A stretch of DNA of 64,000 nt from Blastocladiella emersonii ATCC 22665. Taxonomy: Eukaryota > Blastocladiomycota > Blastocladiomycetes > Blastocladiales > Blastocladiaceae. A program made the translations under genes and the position numbers. The notes beneath the pieces are model-generated. The model was not told the origin of the DNA and did no database searches. It worked only from the letters and a program-made list of their open reading frames with translations. The stretch spans positions 434,001 to 498,000 of the forward strand of contig JANHCV010000010.1 in assembly GCA_025594325.1 (NCBI GenBank). The letters are read 5' to 3'. Positions 30,397-39,584 of the stretch are shown here, in pieces. The stretch's first letter is position 1, and each line of letters starts with the position of its first letter.

Positions 30397-33300
30397 ATGG
30401 ACTACCGGCGCACGGAACAGGGCGCAACGTACGCGCCGCTCGGCTCTGGTGGCGGTCCCTCAGCGGCGGCGCCCGCCCCTCCCACGACCGACGCGCCCGT
30501 TTCCGGGACGTCGCTGCCGTCGCCGCTCGGCCCGCCGTGCCCGCTGCTGTGCATCGCGCTCGTCGTCGGCTCGTCGCGCGGCCACCACATTGTCACGCAC
30601 CACCCGCCCGCGCCCGCCGCACCCTCTGCGAGCGCCGCCGCCGTCGCGCCCGCCGCCGTCGACGTGCCCTACCGCCACCTCGCGCTGGCGCCGCTGCACG
30701 GCCGCGTGCCGCTCGCCCTCGCGCGCGAGAACCTGCCTGCACCGATCGCCGCGCTCTCGACCGACGCGCCGTCCGGGATCCCGTCGCGTGCCGCGGCCGT
30801 GGCGGCACCTGCTCCCGCTGGCAAGTCGACGCAGCAACAGTCGACACAGGCGACCGTCCCGTCGGCAGCGGCGGCGATCCGCGGTGGCGTGACGGACCCC
30901 GTTGCGGCGTCATCGGACCGCGTCGCGGTCGGCGGCGACCGGTCGCGCTCACACGTCGACCTGCTGCGCGGCGTCAGCTCGCTCGGGATCGACGCCGGCG
31001 CGGGAGTGGCGGCAAGCGGGACCGTCGCGTCGGGCACGTCTACGCCGGCGCAGTCGCCAAGCCTCTTCTCGCCGTCGGTTGCTGCTGTCCCGCCGCTCCC
31101 GGCACACGTCGAGCCGCTGCCGAGCCCCGCTATCTCGCTGCCCGACCGCCCGCCGACCTCATCGGCAAAGCCCGTTCCGCCACCGCCGTCGTCGCCCGCT
31201 GCGACGCCCGAGTCTTCGACGCTGTTCGGGTTCGACCTGCCGATGCTCGCCGACCTCCTTGCCCCGAAACCCGCGTGCTGCGACACGCCCTTTGAGCTGC
31301 AGGTCGGCGACCTCATCTTCGTCGGCCTCCCCGTCGCGCTGACGGGAGCCAAGCTCGCGCCGCAGTGCGCCGGGTACCCCGGCATGGCGCCGTACTACCG
31401 CCACCGCATGGCGCGCTACGCCAACGCGAACCCCGACGAGAGTACCGGTGAGCCGTGTCGCGGGCGGGGCAGGGGATCCAACTCGCAGCAGCATGCGAAC
31501 GATCGTGACGATGTCGGCGCGGGCGGCGGCGGCGGGACCGACGACGACGGGTACGCGCTAAGCTCCGAGTCCGACGACTCGGACAGCGACTCGGCGGCGG
31601 ACGGGTGGCAGGCCGACGAGAGCGAAGACGAGGAGGACGAGGACGGCGACTCGGATATCGGAGATACGGACGACGAGGACGATGACGACGCAGACGACCT
31701 GTCGGGCAGCGAGGACGACGACGAGCGGCCGGGCTACTACTCGTCGTCCGCGCTCCGCTCGCCCAAGAAGCACGTGCGCCGGTGGCTCGCCAAGCAGTCG
31801 TTCCGCAATGCCGCGAACGCCGCGGGCGGCTCTTCGTTCGACTTTTCGGGTTCCGACGACGAGGGGACCACTGGCCGCCCCGCTTCCCGTCGTTCGCGCC
31901 GCAAGTCGGGTGGCGTCGGCGGCGGGGTCGACGCGCGCGCGGCTGCGCGCCACGCCCTGCACATCAACATGTTCCACGTCGTGTTCGTCGTCGCCGACCA
32001 TGGGCCCGCCACGCGCGAGTGGATCGAGGGCCTATACCGCCACGTCGCCGTCCCGCTCACCTGGGCCCTGCGCCACGAGCAGCTCCGCCACGAGTACATT
32101 TGCCGCCAGGCCGAGCGTCTCCTCGCGCACCGCGACCGCGCGGGAGGCAGCAACGGTGCCGGTGCTGGTGTGGTTGCAACGGGGACGGCATCGGCCGCGG
32201 ACGCGCTGCGCCGCGAGGCGACGTCAGCGAGCGCGGCGTCTCGCTCGGCCAGCACCGCCGACCTCGGCCGACTGTTCGGCGGGCGCTACAGCGCAGCTGG
32301 TGCAACTGGTCCGACAACCGCTGGCGGCAGCGCACCGCCTACGCCCTCGCTCGGCACCGCGGCGGCGGCGACCGTGTCGTCGTCGTCCTCGTCGTCGCTC
32401 GTGCAGCTCTTCTCGCGCATCTACGACGGTTTGCAGCGCGGCGTGCCGACACACGTTGTCGTCAACCACCACGTCCACCTCACGCTGCAGGTCCCGCCGC
32501 GGCGCGTGCCGCTCGCGCGCGACGTACTGGCGCTCGATGAGCTCGAGCCCGACTACGACTACGACGAGTCGGACGACGACGCCAACGGGATTGACGGAAG
32601 CAGCAGCAGCAACCCGTACTCGGGCCTGCCGTGGGACTGGGTCGACCCGGACCCCGTGGCCGTGGCCGTCGACCCGGCAAGCGTGCGGCCGGGCTTCTTC
32701 CCGCTGATCCGGTCGTACCACTCGCTCGCGCTGGTCGAGGACCGCGAGGTGGTGCTGCGCTCGCTCCCTGCTGACGCGAGCCCGCTGGTCGCCGAGTTTG
32801 TGCGGTGGTTCCGCCCGCACATGTCGTTCACCGAGGCGCACATCCACTTCCAGGTCCCGCTGTACCAGGTGCTGCGGGTGGCCGCGCACCTGCTGTTCTG
32901 GGGCAAGGCGCGGCTCGTGCACCCGGTCTCGCTGCGCAACGTGGTGGCGCTCGACCCGGACGCGGACCTGCGCGAGGTGCTGGCGGGCGCCGACGTACCC
33001 GGCTCGCTCGCGCGCGAGTTCCGCGACCGCTTTGCCGCGACCGCCAACCTCGACCTGACCGAGCTCCTCGTCGCCCTGTCGACGGGCTCGCCGCGGTTCC
33101 TGTCGGCGCACGTCCCGAACCGCGAGCTGCGGTCCGCGTACATTGACGCGGTCGCGCTGCTCGTCGCGCGCGGCGTGCTGGTCCAGCTGCACACGTACGT
33201 GTACCTCAAGGTGCCCGAGATCCTGGTCCGCGTCCCGGGGCTCGCGCTGTCCGACTTCGAGCAGCTGTGCGGCGCCGAGGGCGCGCCCGCCGTGCTCGGC

Positions 33301-33594
33301 GCGACGGCCGGGTATTCGGGCGCGGCGGGTGCGCCGCGGCCCGAGCAGCTCAAGTGCACGCTGCCCGCCGGGATCAAGTGGGAGGACATGCCCGCGGGCG
33401 TGCGTGACTGGGTCCGGCTCGTCGGCGCGACGCAGCCGGGGAACCTCGCAGCCGTCTTCGAGCGCGTCGCCCCGTACTTCACGGGCCGGTTCCACACGGA
33501 CGAGATCATGTACCGCACGGGAACGCCGCGGCGCGATCTCAAGGCGGTCCTCGCGGCGTACGCACAGGAGTTGATCACTGTGTTGCATGCGTAA
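30397..33594 (+). CDS. NPR3: NPRL3 / Npr3, GATOR1 (SEACIT) subunit
   Basis: A 1065-codon frame without introns. I chose the ATG at 30397 (MDYRRTEQGATYAPLG) because the 48 upstream codons lack conservation. NPRL3 with NPRL2 and DEPDC5 forms GATOR1, the GAP for Rag GTPases that restrains TORC1 when amino acids are short, at the vacuole/lysosome. The longin-like N-terminus is split: LLCIALVVGSSRGHHIVTHH at about 50, FGFDLPMLADLLAPK and LQVGDLIFVGLPVAL at about 280-325, and NMFHVVFVVADHGPATREWI at about 525. The C-terminal winged helices end VAPYFTGRFHTDEIMYRTG. Long Ala/Pro/Ser and acidic inserts (about 385-445) explain the size, near yeast Npr3 (1146 aa) and twice human NPRL3. Confidence 0.9.
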   Translation: MDYRRTEQGATYAPLGSGGGPSAAAPAPPTTDAPVSGTSLPSPLGPPCPLLCIALVVGSSRGHHIVTHHPPAPAAPSASAAAVAPAAVDVPYRHLALAPLHGRVPLALARENLPAPIAALSTDAPSGIPSRAAAVAAPAPAGKSTQQQSTQATVPSAAAAIRGGVTDPVAASSDRVAVGGDRSRSHVDLLRGVSSLGIDAGAGVAASGTVASGTSTPAQSPSLFSPSVAAVPPLPAHVEPLPSPAISLPDRPPTSSAKPVPPPPSSPAATPESSTLFGFDLPMLADLLAPKPACCDTPFELQVGDLIFVGLPVALTGAKLAPQCAGYPGMAPYYRHRMARYANANPDESTGEPCRGRGRGSNSQQHANDRDDVGAGGGGGTDDDGYALSSESDDSDSDSAADGWQADESEDEEDEDGDSDIGDTDDEDDDDADDLSGSEDDDERPGYYSSSALRSPKKHVRRWLAKQSFRNAANAAGGSSFDFSGSDDEGTTGRPASRRSRRKSGGVGGGVDARAAARHALHINMFHVVFVVADHGPATREWIEGLYRHVAVPLTWALRHEQLRHEYICRQAERLLAHRDRAGGSNGAGAGVVATGTASAADALRREATSASAASRSASTADLGRLFGGRYSAAGATGPTTAGGSAPPTPSLGTAAAATVSSSSSSSLVQLFSRIYDGLQRGVPTHVVVNHHVHLTLQVPPRRVPLARDVLALDELEPDYDYDESDDDANGIDGSSSSNPYSGLPWDWVDPDPVAVAVDPASVRPGFFPLIRSYHSLALVEDREVVLRSLPADASPLVAEFVRWFRPHMSFTEAHIHFQVPLYQVLRVAAHLLFWGKARLVHPVSLRNVVALDPDADLREVLAGADVPGSLAREFRDRFAATANLDLTELLVALSTGSPRFLSAHVPNRELRSAYIDAVALLVARGVLVQLHTYVYLKVPEILVRVPGLALSDFEQLCGAEGAPAVLGATAGYSGAAGAPRPEQLKCTLPAGIKWEDMPAGVRDWVRLVGATQPGNLAAVFERVAPYFTGRFHTDEIMYRTGTPRRDLKAVLAAYAQELITVLHA

Positions 33595-33877
33595 CGCTCG
33601 AATATAGTCCGTCTCTCGCCGGTTTCGTTGGTGGCGGCGGCCGCTAAAGTGCTGAGATGGGTCGCGGACGCGGTGGTTATCAGCACGGGATTTCGCTGCC
33701 AGTCGCGTCAGCATTCCGCCGCGTCCTTTTAAGCTTCAAACTTGTGAGTTGGTCACTGCTGAGCCCAATCGAGTCAGGGCGGAGTCGTGGGCATTGCGGT
33801 TTGCGCGCACCCTCAAGTTGGCGCCCTGGCGCAGCTTCGGCTCTCTCTCTCCCGACCGGATCTCACGCAATAATCAC
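33595..33877. other. Intergenic NPRL3 / LRR7
   Basis: 283 bp with no gene seen. It presumably holds the NPRL3 3' UTR and the promoter of the next plus-strand gene. Confidence 0.4.
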
Positions 33878-35339
33878 ATGAAACTCATGGAAACTAGCTT
33901 ACCATCACTACCTGACACGGTCATTGACCGCGTCCTGTGCCTCGCTGTCCGCATGCATGACCCGGACGAGGCCTTTACGCTGCAGCGGTACACCCGCGTC
34001 CTGCCGCGCGACCGCGCGCCGTGCGTCCACCGGACCCTCGAAAACCACGTCACGGCCGTGTCCATGGATGAGGCGAGCGCGACGGGCCAGCTCAACGTGC
34101 TTGACTACTGGTGCCGCTCCAGCCGCCCGCTCGAGTACACGGGCCGCGCGATCTCGGACGCGGCGACGTCGTACAGGTCGCTTGACTGGTGGCGCCGCTC
34201 CGACCTCCCGCTGCCCGAGTGTGAGGTTGATGAGAGGGTGCATGTGCACTTCAACGGGATCATGCTCGAGCGGCAACAAGAGGACTACGTACGTCTTCGC
34301 TCGCAGCGCTGGTCGCTAGTCACAGCTAACCGCCACAGCCGTGAATGCGTACCAGGTCCTAAAACGCGAACCTGAACCACCCGGCGACGGCGTCATTGCG
34401 TCGTTCGTTGACCAGGTGCGCAACGGCTCGCTCGACTCGGTGCGGTGCGTGGGCGTGCGTATCACCATATCAGGCGCGTCGGCGCTCGCGGACGCCATGG
34501 CCGCGCCCAGCGCCAACGTCGCGTCCGTCGATCTCGAGTGCTGCGACGTCACGTTCGACACGCTGTGCGCGCTGCGCCTGCCCGAGTCGGTCACGGAACT
34601 CGAGCTCATGAACAACTGGGCCGGCGTTGGCGCTGCTGCTGCCGCCGCGGCCGGCGGCGCTTCGCCGTTCCCGCCCCGCCTGGGAAACCTCGACCTCGAC
34701 GGAAACAACCTCGGCAGTCCAGAAGACGCGGTCGCGCTCTTCCGCCTGCTGCCGCCGACTCTGCACACGCTGCGGTTCACGAACATCGCGCTCCCGCCCG
34801 CGTACACGCGCGCGCTGGCCGCGCACATGCCGCCCGCGCTGACCCACCTCGGGCTCGTGCACTGCCAGATGGGCACCGAGGGCATCGTCGCGATCGCGCC
34901 GCGGCTGCCGGCGACCCTACTCAACCTCATGATCCACGACAACGACATCACGACCAAGGGCGCCATGGTCCTCGCGCGGCACCTTCCGCCGCGCCTCGAG
35001 AACCTGTCGATTGGCCCAAACCCGATCATGGACGAGGGCGTCGTCGCGCTGGCCGCGAAACTGCCGCCGTCGCTGCACACGCTGTGGCTGTGCAACACGG
35101 GGACCACGGACGTGGGCGCCGTGGCGGTCATGGGCTGTGTCTTGCCACGGCTCAAGAACCTCAGCTTCACGGGCGCAATCCTGAGCCATGCGGTCGTTGA
35201 GCTCATCTTTGCGCAGGTCCCGCCGAGCCTGACGTGGCTCTGCTTCGCGGACGCGACGGATCCCGAGACGGGCGAGTTGCCTGACGTGTCAGCGCTCCTC
35301 CCAAACGTGCACCCTGGACTGCAGGTCGACTTGGAATGA
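33878..35339 (+). CDS. F-box-like / LRR protein of a second type (LRR7)
   Basis: Exon 1 is 33878-34288 (ATG at MKLMETSLPSLPDTVIDRVL, an F-box-like start) and carries two ankyrin-like units (ATGQLNVLDYWCRSSRPLEY; YRSLDWWRRSDLPLPE). Exon 2 is about 34326-35339, holding 10-11 LRRs of the RNI type (LPPTLHTLRFTNIALPP; LPPRLENLSIGPNPIMDEG). The donor GTACGT at 34289 is clear. The frame fits an acceptor at 34325, giving a 37-nt intron, unusually short here. The more typical acceptor at 34338 would break the frame. If joined at 34325 the protein is about 474 aa. It combines the ankyrin-like and LRR halves seen separately in neighbours. Confidence 0.75.
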
Positions 35340-35416
35340 GATTTTGGCGCTAAAAAGGTGGACGAAAACCTTGCGATCCATAAATGAACACGAACTATTG
35401 CGACTATCGACTCGAC

Positions 35417-37776
35417 TCAAAGTCCGAGCTCAGAGAGCAACACGTCGCGCCGCTCGCACTCAACGTGCATCAGGGCGCGGAACTCGGTCGCCTGGGCGAG
35501 GTCACCGGCCGCGGCCATGATCTCGGCCAGCGACTTGCGCCGCTGCTGCTCAGTCAAACGCGAGTTGTCAAGAACCGCGAACATGGCCTCCACAGCAAAC
35601 TCTGGCGGCCGTTTGCCATCAAGCGCGCGCGGAGGAAGCATGCGCCAGACGTGACGCGGACTCGTCGCGCTGAGCCGAATCCAGTCGTCGAGAAGAACGG
35701 ATGGAGCCGCGCGGTGCAGCTGCTCGATGATCGCGTGGTCAGACCCAGGCCCGCACACCCCGCTCGCGAGCTCGCCGCGGCGGAGAAAGTCGGCCATGAG
35801 CAACGCCTGATTTGAGAACAACGCGTCCAGCACGTCGTCGGAGATGGCGTCGCGCTCAATGTAGAGGTTGGACGGCTTGGTCAGCACGGTGTGGACCGCG
35901 TACTGCCACGGCTTCCACGCTGGGTCTGGGAGATCAGCAGGCGGTGAATTCGATGATGCCGACAGGTTGCGCGGGAGGATGAAGCGGGGTTCAGATGAGT
36001 ACCGGTCGCGAATCGAGATTGGTTGAGGTGCCGCGACGGATGCGCGGCTTGGAAACCGAGGAAGGGTGGCCATGAGCGCGTCCAAGGTCCAGCAATGGGG
36101 CGCGGCGCGGACCGCTGGCAGGAGCAAGAGGCCAAAGTCGAATCGAAGCGTTGTTTTGTCGCAATCGTATCTTGGGCACCTGCATCGGCGATGCGCGAGG
36201 TGGCTCAAGATCGTTTCAGAGGTCGCGGTGTCACAAAGCAGGGCGACGAGGATTTGGCCATAGATATGCGTGTCGGCCTTGTCGATGTACTCCAGCCAGA
36301 GCCGAAAGAAATCGGAGTCGTGGCGGGGTGAGCCGGTGTACAGGTACAGGACGGCAAGCACGTCATTTAGAAGCCCTGCTTCGGACAATGTGGCCAGACA
36401 GGCTGCCTTATCCAGGACGCCGTAAATGTCGACCTCGATGGCAAGCGTGAGCCGGATCAGCTCGTCAAGGTACATTAGTATGGACCGCGGCTCGGTCGGC
36501 GCCGTCCACCAGTACTCAGCAAGCTCGTCCTGGTCAAAGAAATCTGACGCGTCGTCGTCCTGATCGAGACCAAGAACCGCTCGTCCAGCTAATGGAAATC
36601 GAAAGGCGCGGGGCTTCGTTAGTGAGAGGATTCCATGAGCGAGTGCAGGGATACGACGTACCGGCAGCAAGCAGTCTGATGAGGCAGGGCTCAAAGCAGT
36701 CAGCAAAGGCATGCGACGCCGGTGAACCAGCGCGTATAAGCAAAAGCAGGAGATGCAGCGCGTGCCGATACTCGATCAAGTCAAGTTCAGCGAACTCGAG
36801 TATCGTCGACTCGTGGCCCTCAATCTCTCCGGTCCTGAGGATCGCGTCAAGGCTGGCACCACGGTCCTGCAATACATGATGGACGAATTGGTCGATTGCC
36901 TCGTACGGAAGCCCCTGGTGGACGCGTTGCGCATCGAACTCGCTGAAGAGGTGCAAAAGACCGGCGCCGCCGAACGTTTCGCGAAACAAGAGTGCAACCG
37001 ATTCGCAAGGAAAGCCGTTGTTGTGTTCATCTGAGTCAACAAAGAACCATTCGAGCGTTGCAACGACATGTTCGACCGGAAGCGAGCGGTCGCACGAAAC
37101 TGGCGCGAGCTCGAAGAGGTTGCGCCAGAAGAATTTGTGGCGAAGCCAGCTACCATTGAGACCGTACTTGGGTTCCGCGACGACAGAAAGCATCTCAGGG
37201 CGCCACCATTTCAGGCAGGCAAGGGCGAGGAACTCGACAAAGGCAACGCGCGCGGTGTCGTTGTCCCACTCGGGATCATCTGCAACATCTTCGTCCACTG
37301 TATCCTCGTCCGGGTCGATTCGATGGTCAAGGTAACCTTGGGACCAGTGTGAGCGTCCACCCATTGATGTCGGCGATGGTCATGTCGTCGGGAAGCCGCG
37401 GCGCAACGCGTGCAAGGAGGCGGGCGAGCGTCGGCACATCAAGCACATCGGGGCGAGGAAGCCAACGGACACGGTCGTGGTCACGGGTGGCCGCAAGACT
37501 CGCTTCGGTACGCGCGAGATGGCGCAGGTACGGTGTGAGCGGCATCGGGTCGCTGAGCGAAAGGGTGGCGCCAAAGGCACCCCCGATCTTCCAGCCGGAC
37601 AGCTCGGGATTCAGCGCAAAGGTCAAGCGCCAAATGTACTGCGTCGAAGACGAGACAGCAATCTCGGCGAAACCGCGGGTAGCCAGAGGGATCGCAGCCG
37701 ACGGAACAGCGAGATGCAGCACCTGTGTGACAAGTTCGGCAGGAAGGTCCGGAAGTCGGAATGGGTCTCTTCGCAT
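35417..37776 (-). CDS. F-box-like protein of unknown specificity
   Basis: The N-terminus MRRDPFRLPDLPAELVTQVL is a good F-box match. The 3' part has a clean intron, 36589-36661 (GTACGT donor, CTAAC branch, TTAG acceptor), joining LLAAG to RAVLGLDQDD. The last exon is 35417-36588, ending VLLSELGL. Between the first segment (down to about 37330) and the middle one (from about 37364, YLDHRIDPDEDTVDEDV) the frame changes and no GT-AG intron in the right phase can be found, so there is either a frameshift or an exon I have missed. The rest is helical and Trp/Leu-rich without a recognisable domain. A truncated paralogue lies at 29730-30297. Confidence 0.65.
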
Positions 37777-37818
37777 GGTGCTTCGATAATTGCAAGAAGT
37801 TATATCATCCAGATCCAT

Positions 37819-38239
37819 GGCTACGGCGCGGAGTATTCATGGGGTGGAGAGCGCAATCGATCTACGCCAAAGTGTTTGATCACACGGCGATCACCAAGTG
37901 GCGCAACGCGAGCCTCCGTATGGCAGCTTGCCCTTCTCTGTAAACTTCTCGACAATCAGCAAGTTCATCACGGATATGATCTCCACCCGAGTTTCGGCCT
38001 TGTTGCCGTCGTAGTCAATAAAGCCGAGGACGAGCGCCTCAAACAGGAGACGAGCAGGGAGGTCACCGTCGATGAAGCACGATCTGTTGGTCGTGTCATG
38101 TAACGCTTCCAAAAGTTTGCGAGGAAGTCAAAAGGGCTAAAATAGCAAGACGGACTAATCGAGTGTCTGACCATGACGACTGCGTAGGCGAGCGAGCAGG
38201 TCACCGTCGATGAGGACCGACTAGAACGGATACACGACG
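37819..38239. other. Spacer with a short open fragment
   Basis: It contains a 73-codon minus-strand frame (37891-38112) with FIDGDLPARLLFEALVLGFI, which looks like a helical fragment of an F-box-type or related gene but cannot be assigned. A sequence of about 35 bp around the ACCGTCGATGA motif at about 38060 recurs near 38200, a small local duplication. Confidence 0.4.
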
Positions 38240-39560
38240 TCCCTCTACCCGGCAACGACGGCGTAGTTGAGCGGTGCCACGAGGCAGTCCTGGTCGACAA
38301 ACTGCTCAGCGTCGTTCTGGACCACCTTGCAGAACCGGGCGATCGAGTCGCGGTCGACGTGGGACGACGGGCACTTGCGCGCCTCGCCGCTGATCACCTC
38401 GGTGGCCCACAGCGCCGCGTATAAGATCTTTACGCGGGCGTTTCAACCCTTGAGTTTCTCGCGGATCAGCGCGTACGGCGTCTCGGGAGAGTACCGGAAC
38501 ACAAGGTCAAGGCTGGCCGCGTGGTCATTGTACGCGCGCGTAAGCGTCATGGTGATCTCGTCGCCGGCGCCGTGGCGGATCACGAGCCCGGGGGTGCGCG
38601 CGTCGTGTAGCGTCAGGGCGAGCTCGATCGGGTCGTGTAGCGTCAGGGCGAGCTCGATCGGGTCGTGTAGCGTCAGGGCGGGCTCGGTGGGGGTCACCGT
38701 GACGCTTATGCCGGGGCGCGGCGCGAGGAGCCGCGGCACGTAGTTGTCGGCGAACATGCGGCCCTGGACGAGTGCTGGGCGAAGACGAGGGCGCGGAGCC
38801 AATCGGGGGCGCCGTTGCCGGCGACGAGCGGGGCGAGCCAGTTCGCGGCCGCGGAGAGCTTGGTGGCGTCGGTCGGCGGCTCGAAGACGCGCTTCGGGCC
38901 CGAGAAGGAGACGAGGACGTTTGCGGAGGACGGGCGGCCGGGTAGGCCGAAGTTGGCGAGGTACTCGGGGCGCGGGACGGCGACGAGGTCGCCGTTGTAG
39001 AATCGGTCGAGGACCGCGGCGATGTGGCCGTCGCGGACCGTGTCGAGAATCTGCTTGACGGGCAGATTAGCGACGTTGGCGTGGCGCGTTGCGACGGGGC
39101 CCTGCAGGATGCACACGCGCTGCGCGTCCTCGCCAACGGCCGCCTCGACGAACTTGGGCTTCCACAGCGAGTTGTTCTTGTATCAGGCCTCGAGCGACTC
39201 GTCGAGCACGAGAATGAAGGGCGCGGGCTTGCGGACCGGGCCGACGAACGACGTGAGCAGGAAGAAGACGTCCTCGGTCAAAAGCAGTTGGGTGTTCGCG
39301 CGCGGGAACGCGGCGAGGAAGTCGGCTACGGCGGCCGTCGGGTCGGCCTTGACGCGTAGCGGGTTAAGGATTGAGTTGACCTTGGTGGCGGCGGCAACCG
39401 ACTTGGAAGCGGACGCGAGCATGAAGCGCTCCTCGATGCGCAGCAGCGCGTTGATGAGCAGCGAGCCGTATAATGGGTCGATCCAGCGGTTGAACTTAGG
39501 CAGTTACGTGGGCTCAAGGATGTGGTTGAGCTTGCACGCATTGAGCAGCGGAGACTTGGA
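38240..39560 (-). pseudogene. Decayed fatty acid synthase beta-subunit fragment
   Basis: Broken frames read in order along fungal FAS beta: FILVLDESLEA / stop / NNSLWKPKFVEAAVGEDAQR, then VCILQGPVATRHANVANLPV and QILDTVRDGHIAAVLDRFYN, then (after a one-base shift near 38785) LVQGRMFADNYVPRLLAPRP, and finally ARFCKVVQNDAEQFVDQD with APLNYAVV. VCILQGPVA and the order of blocks are typical of the enoyl-reductase-to-dehydratase stretch of FAS1. Several stops and frameshifts are present, and only a few hundred of about 2000 residues remain. It is a dead copy; the working gene must be elsewhere. It contains an in-frame 30-bp triplication. Confidence 0.8.
38602..38691 (-). repeat. 30-bp tandem repeat, three copies
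   Basis: Units begin at 38602, 38632 and 38662. The first two are identical and the third has a few changes. On the minus strand each encodes ten residues (LTLHDPIELA), so the array is in frame within the FAS beta relic. Confidence 0.95.
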
Positions 39561-39584
39561 GGGACATACATGTTTCGCGCGTGC

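Noticed and set aside
32224-33714. Minus-strand 496-codon frame opposite NPRL3
   Set aside because: Arg/Val-rich antisense shadow; NPRL3 motifs on the plus strand account for the region.
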